Shown: positions 16,256-24,129 of the stretch, one piece after another
How the letters are laid out: each line of letters starts with the position of its first letter
Numbering within the stretch: position 1 is the first letter of the stretch
NCBI GenBank assembly: GCA_029239875.1
Contig: JARBUD010000028.1
Coordinates: forward strand, 1-57,313
DNA length: 57,313 nt
DNA from: Xanthobacteraceae bacterium
Lineage (GTDB): Bacteria; Pseudomonadota; Alphaproteobacteria; Rhizobiales; Xanthobacteraceae
Direction: 5' to 3'
Notes under the pieces: generated by a model
Seen by the model: the letters and a program-made list of their open reading frames with translations, nothing else
Database searches by the model: none
What the model was told of the DNA's origin: nothing
Position numbers and translations under genes: made by a program

Positions 16256-18463
16256 TCAGGCCTTGAAGTCCTCCAGCCGGAACGGCAGCGAGCGCAGCCG
16301 CTGGCCGGTGGCATCGAAGATGGCGTTGGACAGCGCCGGCGCGACGCCCGGCACGCCGGGTTCGCCGACGCCGGTCGGGGCGTTGGCGGAGGGCAGGATG
16401 TAGACCTCGACCTTCGGCATCTCCGACATGCGCAGCGGGATGTAGCTATCGAAGTTCGCCTGCTGGACCACGCCCTTGTCCATCGTGATCTCGTCATGCA
16501 GCGCCGCGCCGAGGCCGAAGCCGACGCCGCCCTCGATCTGCGCGGCGATGACGTCCGGGTTGACGGCGATGCCGCAATCGACGGCGCAGATCACCTTGTC
16601 GACCTTGATCTGCCCGTCCACCACCGACACGTCGATGACGCTGCCGACCACGCTGTTGAAGCTCTCGTGCAGCGAGATGCCGCGGCCCTTGCCGGGACCG
16701 GCCTTGGGACCCCAGCTCGCCTTCTCGGCCAGGAACTTCAGCACCGCGCTGTGACGCGGCTCGTCCTTCAGCAGCTCCAGCCGGAACTCGACCGGATCGC
16801 GCCCCGCGGCACGGGCGAGCTCGTCGATCGTCACCTCCACCACATGGGCGGTGTGGGTGTGGCCGACCGAGCGCCACCACAACGTCGGCACCTTCACCTG
16901 CGGCGAATGCAGGTCCACGAAGAAGTCGTGGATGTCGTAATTGGTGTCGGAGGCGCCCTCCACCGAGGTGCCGTCGACGCCTTCCTTGATGGCGAAAGCC
17001 TCGAAGGGCGTGCCGGCCATGAAGGACTGGCCGACGATGTGCTGCTCCCAGCCGGCGATCTTGCCGTCGGCGGTGAGCCCCGCGCGGACCTTGTGGTAGA
17101 ACAGCGGGCGATAGTACCCGCCCTTGATGTCGTCCTCGCGGGTCCAGACGAGGTGGATCGGCGCCTTGCCGTCCGTGGCCTTCAGGATCGAGGCGGCCTC
17201 GGCGACATAGTCGGCGGGCGGGTTGGCGCGCCGGCCGAAGGAGCCGCCGGCCCATACCGTCTCGATCTTCACCTGCTCCGGCTTGATCCCCATGATGCCG
17301 GCGGTCACCGCCTGCTCGATCGTCTGGAACTGCGAGCCGGTCCAGATGGTGACACCGTCGCCGGTCTTCTCGATCACGCAGTTCAGCGGCTCCATCGGTG
17401 CGTGGGCGAGATAGGGAAAGGCGAACTCGGTCTCGATGGTCTTGGCCGCGCCTTCGATGCCCTTGGCGGCGTTGCCGCGCTGGGCGGCGACCCGGCCGGG
17501 CGTGGTGGCGAGCTTCTTGTACTCATCGAGCAGCTCGGCGGTGCCGCGCGTCTCGGCCGAGGCCTCGTCCCACTCGATCTTGTCGAGCGCGTCGCGGCCC
17601 TGGATCGCAGCCCAGGTGTTCTGCGCCAGCACGACGATGCCGGCGGGAACAGTGACGACGTCGACCACGCCCGGCACCTTCTTGGCCGCAGCGGCGTCGA
17701 AGCTCTTCACCGTGGCGCCGAAGCGGTCCGGCCGGCGGATCACCGCGGTCAGCATGCCGGGGCGGCGGATGTCGAGCGCGTAGACCGCCTTGCCGTCGGT
17801 CTTGTCGGACGAATCGAGGCGCGGCAGCCGCGTGCCGATGAGCGTGAAGTCCTTCGGGTCCTTCAGCTTCACCTCTTTCGGCACGTCGAGCCTGGCGGCG
17901 GCCTCGGCGAATTCGCCGAAGGAGCCGGTATGGCTGCCGCTCTTCAGCACGCCCTTCTCGACGGCGATGCTGTCGGCCGGCACGCCCCATTTCTCGGCGG
18001 CCGCGGTGACCAGCATGTGCCGGGCGGCGGCGGCGGCCTTGCGCAGCTGTTCCCAGCTATTGGCGACCGAGGTCGAGCCGCCCGTGCCCTGCACCGGGCC
18101 GAAGGCGATGTTGTTGTAGAGCTTGGCGTCGGCGGGCGCGAAGGCGGCGCGCATCTGGCTCCAGTCGGCGTCGAGTTCCTCGGCGACGATGGTGGGCAGG
18201 CCGGTGGTGACGCCCTGGCCCATGTCGAGGTGCTTGATCAGCACGGTGACCGTGCTGTCGGGGGCGATGCGCACGAAGGCGTTCGGCATCGGCCCGTCGG
18301 TGGCGGCGGCGGCGAACGCCTTGCCCGGCGCGAGGTGCACGCCGATGACGAGGGCACCGGAGACGGCGGCGATCCCTTGCAGGAAGCCGCGGCGGGACGG
18401 CGTGGTGGCGGTACCGAAACTCGCCAGCATCTTGCCGTATTGCTCGGGGGTGATGATGTGCAT
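16256..18463 (-). CDS. Molybdopterin-binding subunit of an isoquinoline 1-oxidoreductase-like hydroxylase
   Basis: This 735-residue protein is the large subunit of a xanthine-oxidase-family enzyme of the IorB type, which inserts water-derived oxygen into N-heteroaromatic rings or oxidises aldehydes. A twin-arginine motif, SRRGFLQG (Arg24-Arg25), followed by a hydrophobic stretch to about residue 52, indicates Tat export of the folded enzyme. Cofactor-pocket phrases include VQGTGGSTSV, WAGGSFGRRANP and the C-terminal GVGEPGVPGVAPALSNAIFDA, whose Glu is the catalytic base. It starts five bases after its 2Fe-2S partner. No third FAD subunit or cytochrome gene is adjacent, so the periplasmic electron acceptor is unknown. 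Confidence 0.9.
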   Translation of the reverse strand: MHIITPEQYGKMLASFGTATTPSRRGFLQGIAAVSGALVIGVHLAPGKAFAAAATDGPMPNAFVRIAPDSTVTVLIKHLDMGQGVTTGLPTIVAEELDADWSQMRAAFAPADAKLYNNIAFGPVQGTGGSTSVANSWEQLRKAAAAARHMLVTAAAEKWGVPADSIAVEKGVLKSGSHTGSFGEFAEAAARLDVPKEVKLKDPKDFTLIGTRLPRLDSSDKTDGKAVYALDIRRPGMLTAVIRRPDRFGATVKSFDAAAAKKVPGVVDVVTVPAGIVVLAQNTWAAIQGRDALDKIEWDEASAETRGTAELLDEYKKLATTPGRVAAQRGNAAKGIEGAAKTIETEFAFPYLAHAPMEPLNCVIEKTGDGVTIWTGSQFQTIEQAVTAGIMGIKPEQVKIETVWAGGSFGRRANPPADYVAEAASILKATDGKAPIHLVWTREDDIKGGYYRPLFYHKVRAGLTADGKIAGWEQHIVGQSFMAGTPFEAFAIKEGVDGTSVEGASDTNYDIHDFFVDLHSPQVKVPTLWWRSVGHTHTAHVVEVTIDELARAAGRDPVEFRLELLKDEPRHSAVLKFLAEKASWGPKAGPGKGRGISLHESFNSVVGSVIDVSVVDGQIKVDKVICAVDCGIAVNPDVIAAQIEGGVGFGLGAALHDEITMDKGVVQQANFDSYIPLRMSEMPKVEVYILPSANAPTGVGEPGVPGVAPALSNAIFDATGQRLRSLPFRLEDFKA

Positions 18464-18468
18464 GGCGC

Positions 18469-18927
18469 TCACGCGAGGTTGGCGGCGGCTTCGTGGATGG
18501 CGGCGCGGATGCGCTGATAGGTGGCGCAGCGGCAGACATTGCCGTCCATCGCCGCATCGATGTCCGCGTCGCTCGGCTTGCGGTTGTCGCTGAGCAGGCC
18601 GACCGCCGACATGATCTGGCCGGACTGGCAGTAGCCGCACTGCACGACGTCGAGCTTGCGCCACGCCGCGACCACGGCTTCGCCGACCTCACCGGTGGCG
18701 GCGACGCCTTCGATGGTGGTGACGCTCTTGCCTTCGACATCGGCCAGCGCGGTCTGGCACGAGCGCACCGGCGCGCCGTCCACATGGACCGTGCAGGCGC
18801 CGCAGAGCGCGGCCCCGCAGCCGAACTTGGTGCCGGTCAGACCGACAATGTCGCGGATCGCCCAGAGCAGGGGCATCTGCCCGTCTGCCTCGACCGTCCG
18901 CTCGGTTCCGTTGAGTGTGAATTTCAT
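18469..18927 (-). CDS. 2Fe-2S subunit of the isoquinoline 1-oxidoreductase-like hydroxylase
   Basis: The 152-residue small subunit carries two 2Fe-2S clusters that pass electrons from the molybdenum centre. The plant-ferredoxin-type cluster uses Cys37, Cys42, Cys45 and Cys57 (CGAALCGAC and later RSC). The second uses Cys97, Cys100, Cys132 and Cys134 (CGYC and CRC). It is the IorA-like partner of the downstream gene and has no signal peptide, so it would hitch-hike with the Tat-exported large subunit. I chose ATG at 18927 (MKFTLNG); an upstream ATG adds eleven unlikely residues. A TetR gene lies about 200 bases upstream on the same strand. Confidence 0.92.
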   Translation of the reverse strand: MKFTLNGTERTVEADGQMPLLWAIRDIVGLTGTKFGCGAALCGACTVHVDGAPVRSCQTALADVEGKSVTTIEGVAATGEVGEAVVAAWRKLDVVQCGYCQSGQIMSAVGLLSDNRKPSDADIDAAMDGNVCRCATYQRIRAAIHEAAANLA

Positions 18928-19128
18928 CTCTTGCCCTCTCCAATCGGGATGAGGACGCAAGACGACATGGCAGCCGGCGATGCCGGCCGCCCCCCTCTGC
19001 TATGCCTTCTGCGCTCCGGTTATGAAGCTAAGCTTCATGACGGCCGTCATCTAATCACCTGACCGTGAGCTGCCTGGAACCATTACAAAAGTAGCAGGGC
19101 GACGGGCGCCGGCGGCCCGATCCACCGG

Positions 19129-19752
19129 TCAGGCGGTCGCCGCTGCCTCGACCCCGAGCGTGGTGCGCACGAAATGAGCGAGGTCGCGCACATCCTCGGC
19201 CATGCGGTCATCGCCGCGGCTGGCGGAGGAGTAGAAGATGCCGTCGAGGATCAGGCCTATCCGCCGGGCCGTGCGGGGGATGTCGACCGGGGCGAAGGCG
19301 CCCGACGCCACTCCCCGCGTCAGCGCCCCTTCGAGCAGCCGCTGCTCGCGGGAATAGAAGCCGGCGATCAGCCCGTCCACCTCCTCGTCGCGCAGGCCCG
19401 AGCTCGCATAGTCGGACATCAGCTTGACCATCAGCGCCAGCGTCGGCGCCAGCTCCATATGGGTGTCGAGCCAGGCCATGATCTCCTCGAGCGGCTCGCC
19501 ATGGGCGGCGCGGCGCTCCTCGTAGCCGGCGACGAGCTGCTCGATGGCGTGCCCGAGGGCGCGGCGCACCAGATCGTCCTTGTTGTCGAAGTAGTGGTAG
19601 AGCAGCCCGACATTGATGTCGCAGACCAGTGCGATGTCGCGCACGGTGACGACGGAGAAGTGGCGCTCCGCGAACAGCCGCAATGCCTCTTCCAGGATCA
19701 TCGCCCGCCGCTCGGCGGGCTGGAGGCGCTTGCGGGCGGGACGTGAAGCCAT
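19129..19752 (-). CDS. TetR-family transcriptional regulator
   Basis: The 207-residue protein has an N-terminal TetR helix-turn-helix: AERHFSVVTVRDIALVCDI, then NVGLLYHYFDNKDDLV (about residues 29-65). The C-terminal half is a helical ligand-binding and dimer domain without a readable ligand. It is divergent from the ABC importer/monooxygenase run and lies upstream of the iorAB-type genes on its own strand, so it could control either or both. Two inverted repeats in the 137-base divergent region are candidate operators; one covers its own ribosome-binding area, suggesting autorepression. The first ligand to test would be the compound taken up by the neighbouring transporter. Confidence 0.92.
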   Translation of the reverse strand: MASRPARKRLQPAERRAMILEEALRLFAERHFSVVTVRDIALVCDINVGLLYHYFDNKDDLVRRALGHAIEQLVAGYEERRAAHGEPLEEIMAWLDTHMELAPTLALMVKLMSDYASSGLRDEEVDGLIAGFYSREQRLLEGALTRGVASGAFAPVDIPRTARRIGLILDGIFYSSASRGDDRMAEDVRDLAHFVRTTLGVEAAATA

Positions 19753-19761
19753 TGAGTTTCC

Positions 19762-19777
19762 TCCGTATTTGTACGGA
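19762..19777. promoter_or_regulatory. Candidate TetR operator 1
   Basis: TCCGTA-TTTG-TACGGA is a perfect 6-bp inverted repeat with a 4-bp spacer, 9 bases upstream of the TetR start codon and over its likely ribosome-binding and promoter area. Its 16-bp size fits a TetR dimer site. Confidence 0.55.
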
Positions 19778-19801
19778 ATTCTGTGCCTTGCTCATGTGCT
19801 A

Positions 19802-19826
19802 TGCATGCCCATTTGTTGGGCTTGCA
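19802..19826. promoter_or_regulatory. Candidate TetR operator 2
   Basis: TGCATGCCCA-TTTGT-TGGGCTTGCA has 10-bp arms with one mismatch. It is centred about 75 bases before the binding-protein gene, where the rightward promoter should be. The inner sequence differs from operator 1, so the two may bind different proteins. Confidence 0.5.
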
Positions 19827-19889
19827 GACTATATTAAGTCACCGTTTAATAGCCCGGTCCAGCCCATTCAGCGACCGGAGCCACCTCTC

Positions 19890-20987
19890 ATGAAGCGCCT
19901 ATTCCGTCCGATGCGCGTTCTCAGGGCCGCAGTCGTGCTCACCAGCCTCGCCGCCGCCGCTTTCGCGGGAATGCCGGCGGCGCAGGCCGCCTCCAAGAAG
20001 AGCTTCAAGGTCGCCTACACCGTCTATATCGGCTTCATGCCCTTCGCCTATCTCAAGTCCTCCGGGATCATGAAGAAGTGGGCGGACAAGTACGGCATCG
20101 ACGTCGAGATCATCCAGGCCAACGACTATGTCGGCTCGATCAACCAGTTCATCGCCGGCGAGATCGACGCAGTCGGCGTCGCTTCGATGGACGGCCTGAC
20201 CATGCCGGCGGCCGGCGGGGTCGACACCTCGATCCTCCTGATCACCGACTATTCCAACGGCAACGACATCGTGCTGTCCAAGACCGCCAAGACGGTGAAG
20301 GAGCTCGCCGGGCAGGACGTCTATCTGCTCCAGTACAGCGTCTCACACTATCTGCTGAACCGCGCCCTGCAGCAGGCCGGCATCGACGATCCGACCGCCG
20401 CCAAGACGGTGAACATCTCCGACGCCGAGATCTCCGCCGCCTTCGTCTCGCAGGACGCAATGAAGCACGCCGTGTCGTGGAAGCCGCTGACCGAGGACAT
20501 GCTCAAGGTCAAGGGCGCCACCAACCTGTTCGACAGTTCGAAGATTCCCGGCGAGATCATGGACGTGTTCATCGGCAACACCCAGACGCTGAAGGACAAC
20601 CCCGACTTCGCCAAGGCCGTGGTCGGCGCCTGGTACGAGGCCCTCGCCATCCTCAAGGAGGGCGGCCCGAAGGGCGAGGAGATGCGCGCGGTGATGACCA
20701 GCGCCATGGGCACGGATGCGGGCGGCCTGCAGTCGCAGCTCGACACCACCCACTTCTTCTACACGCCGAAGGAGGCCGCGGACTTCCTGCTCTCGCCGGA
20801 GAACGCGAAGATCTGGAACAGCATCCGCACCTTCTGCTTCCAGCAGGGCCTGTTCGGCCAGGGCGCCACCAGCGTGGATTCGATCGGCATCGAGGTCGCC
20901 GACGGCACGGTGCTGGGCGACAAGGCCAACATCAAGATGCGGGTCAACGCCACCGCCACCAAGGCCGCCGCCGACGGCAAGCTCTGA
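19890..20987 (+). CDS. ABC importer periplasmic binding protein, urea/guanidine-carboxylase-region type
   Basis: This 365-residue protein has a Sec signal peptide (residues 1 to about 33, ending AAQA) and a NitT/TauT-class binding fold. The stretch KWADKYGIDVEIIQANDYVG, with GVDTSILLITDYSNGNDIV after it, closely recalls the family first named for genes beside urea carboxylase (now linked with guanidine use). Family recognition is from memory, not a search. Typical members have a MTNMDAL-like segment where this one has VASMDGLTMPAAGG. It heads the rightward run of permease, ATPase, monooxygenase and reductase. A hairpin follows its stop, probably allowing excess binding protein. The ligand is unknown. 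Confidence 0.85.
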   Translation: MKRLFRPMRVLRAAVVLTSLAAAAFAGMPAAQAASKKSFKVAYTVYIGFMPFAYLKSSGIMKKWADKYGIDVEIIQANDYVGSINQFIAGEIDAVGVASMDGLTMPAAGGVDTSILLITDYSNGNDIVLSKTAKTVKELAGQDVYLLQYSVSHYLLNRALQQAGIDDPTAAKTVNISDAEISAAFVSQDAMKHAVSWKPLTEDMLKVKGATNLFDSSKIPGEIMDVFIGNTQTLKDNPDFAKAVVGAWYEALAILKEGGPKGEEMRAVMTSAMGTDAGGLQSQLDTTHFFYTPKEAADFLLSPENAKIWNSIRTFCFQQGLFGQGATSVDSIGIEVADGTVLGDKANIKMRVNATATKAAADGKL

Positions 20988-21003
20988 CGCCGCGCGTCAT
21001 GAC

Positions 21004-21035
21004 GAGCGCCGGACCGGCCTGACGGCCCGGCGCTC
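21004..21035 (+). promoter_or_regulatory. Intercistronic hairpin between binding protein and permease
   Basis: GAGCGCCGG and its exact complement are separated by 14 bases, 16 bases after the binding-protein stop. It has no T-run. Such hairpins commonly stabilise upstream mRNA or partly attenuate the downstream genes in importer operons. Confidence 0.55.
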
Positions 21036-21086
21036 CCGCCCTCGACATCCCAAGGCTCCGGCACCGTTCTCACGGAAGGCCCGCCC

Positions 21087-21905
21087 ATGCGCCGCATCAT
21101 CAACTACGCGCCCCGCCCGGGCGTCCGGCTGATCCTCGCCGCCCTGCCCTTCATCCTCGTGGTGGTGGCCTATCTGCTGGCCTCCAACGCCCGCCTCGCG
21201 GTCGAGCCGGCCGACAAGCTGATGCCGGCCTTCGCCTCCTTCTGGGCGACCATCGTGCGCATGGCGACCACCATCGACGTCGCCACCAAGCAGTATCTAC
21301 TGTGGTGGGACACCTGGCTCAGCCTGCAGCGGCTGTTCCTCGGCCTCGGCATCTCCGCGCTGATGGGCCTCGTGCTCGGCATCGTCGTCGGCTTCATCCC
21401 CTATCTGCGCTCGACCTTCGAGCCGTTCTTCGCCGCCTTCTCGCTGATCCCGCCGCTCGCGGTGCTGCCGATCCTGTTCATCATCTTCGGCCTCGGCGAG
21501 GTGTCGAAGATCGTGCTCATCGTCTTCGGCATCGCTCCCTTCATCATCCGCGACGTGATGCTGCGGGTGGCGGCCATCCCGACCGAGCAGATCATCAAGG
21601 CGCAGACGCTCGGCGGCTCGACCTGGCAGATGATCACCGGCGTGGTGCTGCCGCAGGTGATGCCGCGCCTGATCGACTCGGTGCGGCTCTCGCTCGGCGC
21701 CGCCTGGCTGTTCGTCATCGCCGCCGAGGCGATCACCGCCGAGGGCGGGCTCGGCTACCGCATCTTCCTGGTACGGCGCTATCTCGCGATGGACGTGATC
21801 CTCCCCTATGTCGCCTGGATCACCCTGCTCGCCTTCCTGATGGATTACGGCCTGCGCAGGCTCGCGGACGCCGCCTATCCCTGGGACCGGATCAAGGCGG
21901 CCTGA
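21087..21905 (+). CDS. ABC importer permease (NitT/TauT class)
   Basis: The 272-residue inner-membrane permease has about six helices. It carries the EAA-type loop that docks the ATPase, here IIKAQTLGGSTWQMITGVVLP (about residues 167-187), in the standard position. Helices cover about residues 13-33, 88-112, 120-150, 205-225 and 240-262. It is the single permease type, so the transporter is presumably a homodimer of this protein with two ATPases. The ATPase gene starts on the next base after its stop. The substrate is defined by the binding protein upstream and is not known. Confidence 0.92.
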   Translation: MRRIINYAPRPGVRLILAALPFILVVVAYLLASNARLAVEPADKLMPAFASFWATIVRMATTIDVATKQYLLWWDTWLSLQRLFLGLGISALMGLVLGIVVGFIPYLRSTFEPFFAAFSLIPPLAVLPILFIIFGLGEVSKIVLIVFGIAPFIIRDVMLRVAAIPTEQIIKAQTLGGSTWQMITGVVLPQVMPRLIDSVRLSLGAAWLFVIAAEAITAEGGLGYRIFLVRRYLAMDVILPYVAWITLLAFLMDYGLRRLADAAYPWDRIKAA

Positions 21906-22742
21906 ATGACCACGATCGTCTTCGACAACATCTGGAAGGAATATGGCGAGCACATCGTGCTCGAGCGCGTGAACCTCGCGCTCGACGACCACGAGTTCCT
22001 CGTCATCATCGGCCCGTCGGGGGTCGGCAAGACCACGCTCCTGCGCATGCTGCTCAGCCAGGAAATCCCGACGCGCGGCCGCATACTGATCGACGGCGAG
22101 CCGATCGCCGCCGAGCCGACCGCCGACCGCGGCGTGGTGTTCCAGCGCTACTCCGTGTTCCCGCACCGGACCGTGCTGGGCAACGTGATGATGGGCCCGC
22201 AATGGGCGGCCTCGCCGATCCTCGGGAGGCTGTTCGGCGCCCGCCGCCGGGCGCTGGAGGAGCGCGCCATGGCGCTTCTGGCGCGCGTCGGCCTCGCCGA
22301 GCACGCCGCCAAGTACCCCGCGCAGCTTTCGGGTGGCATGCAGCAGCGCCTCGCCCTCGCACAGGCGCTGATCATGAAGCCCAAGGTGCTGCTGCTCGAC
22401 GAACCCTTCGGCGCGCTCGACCCCGGCACGCGCAAGTCTATGCACGAGCTGGTCGGCGAATTGTGGGAGGAGAACCGCATGACCATCGTCATGGTCACGC
22501 ACGACCTTCCCGAGGCCTTCCTGCTCGGCACCCGCGTCGTCGCCGTGGATCGCCGCCGCACCGACCCGCAGGCGCCCGAGCGCTTCGGCGCCACCATCGT
22601 CTCCGACTTCGAAGCCAAGTGCCGCAGCGTGCGCGAATCCCGCCTGTTCGAGGCGGAGCGCGAGCGGATGCGCCTCACTTTGGTTTCCGGACATTCCCTG
22701 CCGCAGGACGACGCCCTCGTCCCGGCGCTCGTGAAGGACTGA
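21906..22742 (+). CDS. ABC importer ATP-binding protein (NitT/TauT class)
   Basis: This 278-residue ATPase energises the importer. Walker A is GPSGVGKTT (36-44), the signature is LSGGMQQR (141-148) and Walker B is VLLLDEP (161-167), followed by FGALDPGT. It has an unusual insertion between Q-loop and signature (about residues 98-118, PQWAASPILGRLFGARRRA), and a C-terminal tail of about 50 residues beyond the core. I recall the insertion from ATPases beside urea/guanidine carboxylase genes, which agrees with the binding protein. The gene abuts the permease and ends 5 bases before the monooxygenase ATG. Confidence 0.92.
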   Translation: MTTIVFDNIWKEYGEHIVLERVNLALDDHEFLVIIGPSGVGKTTLLRMLLSQEIPTRGRILIDGEPIAAEPTADRGVVFQRYSVFPHRTVLGNVMMGPQWAASPILGRLFGARRRALEERAMALLARVGLAEHAAKYPAQLSGGMQQRLALAQALIMKPKVLLLDEPFGALDPGTRKSMHELVGELWEENRMTIVMVTHDLPEAFLLGTRVVAVDRRRTDPQAPERFGATIVSDFEAKCRSVRESRLFEAERERMRLTLVSGHSLPQDDALVPALVKD

Positions 22743-22747
22743 CTGCA

Positions 22748-24061
22748 ATGGCCGACAAGCGCTTCCACCTCGCCTGGTTCATGAACTTCACGCCCGACGA
22801 GTGGCGCGAGCCGTTCGGGCAGGGCGGCAATCCGTGGGACGGGCAGTTCTACATCGAGATGGCCCAGGCGATGGAGCGCGCCTGCTTCGACCTCATCATG
22901 ATCGAGGACAAGCTGATGGTGCCGGAGACCTATGGCGGCTCCCGCGACCTCTCGCTCAAGCACGCCATGATGGTGCCGAAGGCCGACCCGGCCCCGCTCG
23001 CCGTCGCCATGGGCATGGCGACGAAGAATCTCGGCGTGGTCGCCACCATGTCGACCATGGCCTACCCGCCCTTCATGCTGGCGCGGCTCTCCTCCACCAT
23101 CGACAGCCTGACCAAGGGCCGCTTCGGCTGGAACGTCGTCACCTCGGCCGAGGACCTGATGGCGAAGAATTTCGGCATGGACCAGTTGCCTCCGCGCGAG
23201 GACCGCTACGCCATGGCCGACGAGTACATGGAAGTCGTCGGCAAGCTGTTCGATTCATGGGAGCCGGACGCGGTGGTGCTCGACCGCAAGAACGGCATCT
23301 ATGCCGACGGCTCCAAGGTCCACACCGTCGACCATGACGGCCGCTTCTACAAGGTGCGCGGGCCGCTCAACACCGTGCCCTCGCCGCAGCGCCGCCCGGT
23401 CTATCTGCAGGCGGGCGCCTCGCCGCGCGGGCGCGACTTCGCCGCCCAGCATGCCGACGCCATCGTCTCGGTGGCGAACGGCGTCGAGGGCATGAAGGCG
23501 TTCCGCGCCGACATCCGCGCGCGCGCCGAGAAGATCGGCCGCAACCCGGACGAGATAAAGGTGTTCTTCTGCATCACGCCGAGCCTCGGCGAGACCGAGG
23601 CCGAGGCGCGCGCCCGCTATGAGAACGTCACCATGTCGGACAATTTCGCCACCGACGTGCTGATCTCCATCTCCGCCATCACCGAGATCGACTTCGCCCA
23701 GTACGACCTCGACAAGCCGCTGCCGGAAAAGCTGGTGACCAACGGCGAATCCGGCACGCTCGACAAGTTCCAGCAGTGGGGTTCGGGCAAGACGCTGCGC
23801 CAGCTGGCCGCCGATGGCGGCGGCGGCCTCGTCTCCTCCATGGAGCTGATCGGCACGCCGGCGCAGGTCGCGCAGAAGATGGGCGAGGCAATGGCGGAGG
23901 TCGGCGGCGACGGCTTCCTCATCACCACGCCGGTGCTGCGCGTCTCGCGCCGCTACATCGCCGAGATCTGCGACGGGCTGGTGCCCGAGCTGCAGCAGCG
24001 CGGTCTTGTGCGCACCGAGTACAAGCACCAGCTGCTGCGCGACAATCTGCGCGAGTTCTGA
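22748..24061 (+). CDS. NtaA/DmoA-family FMNH2-dependent monooxygenase
   Basis: The 437-residue protein is a luciferase-fold monooxygenase of the NtaA/SnaA/DszA/DmoA class, which use reduced FMN made by a separate reductase. Evidence is the N-terminal strand HLAWFMNF, the substrate-loop opening FDLIMIEDKLMVPE, the conserved GRFGWNVVTS and the QAGASPRGRDFAAQHADAI flavin-phosphate region. It also has the usual length of about 440 residues. It is not RutA-like: RutA is shorter and lacks these phrases. Family substrates include nitrilotriacetate, EDTA, dibenzothiophene sulfone, dimethyl sulfide and riboflavin, so function cannot be fixed. Its position between an importer and a flavin reductase shows a two-component catabolic enzyme. 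Confidence 0.9.
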   Translation: MADKRFHLAWFMNFTPDEWREPFGQGGNPWDGQFYIEMAQAMERACFDLIMIEDKLMVPETYGGSRDLSLKHAMMVPKADPAPLAVAMGMATKNLGVVATMSTMAYPPFMLARLSSTIDSLTKGRFGWNVVTSAEDLMAKNFGMDQLPPREDRYAMADEYMEVVGKLFDSWEPDAVVLDRKNGIYADGSKVHTVDHDGRFYKVRGPLNTVPSPQRRPVYLQAGASPRGRDFAAQHADAIVSVANGVEGMKAFRADIRARAEKIGRNPDEIKVFFCITPSLGETEAEARARYENVTMSDNFATDVLISISAITEIDFAQYDLDKPLPEKLVTNGESGTLDKFQQWGSGKTLRQLAADGGGGLVSSMELIGTPAQVAQKMGEAMAEVGGDGFLITTPVLRVSRRYIAEICDGLVPELQQRGLVRTEYKHQLLRDNLREF

Positions 24062-24067
24062 CGCGAG

Positions 24068-24092
24068 GCGGGGCGCCTGAGCCGCGCCCCGC
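24068..24092 (+). promoter_or_regulatory. Intercistronic hairpin between monooxygenase and reductase
   Basis: GCGGGGCG and its exact complement CGCCCCGC, 9 bases apart, lie 6 bases after the monooxygenase stop, with no T-run. It could lower reductase expression relative to monooxygenase or protect the upstream mRNA. Confidence 0.45.
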
Positions 24093-24129
24093 GTGACAGG
24101 CCGGCGAAGGCCGGCAGGAGGAGACGGGC

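Noticed and set aside
16094..18517. An 807-residue plus-strand open frame opposite the molybdenum hydroxylase
   Set aside because: Antisense shadow; repetitive Asp/Gly/His/Arg/Ala composition without domains.
19753..19889. A ykkC-type guanidine riboswitch before the binding-protein gene
   Set aside because: The importer resembles guanidine-associated ones, so I looked for the element. The 137-base region is too short, is filled by two dyads, and shows none of the conserved ykkC sequence blocks.
22748..24061. RutA pyrimidine oxygenase
   Set aside because: A RutF-like reductase follows, but the oxygenase is about 437 residues and has NtaA/DmoA-class phrases (IMIEDKLMVPE, GRFGWNVVTS), and no other rut gene is present.
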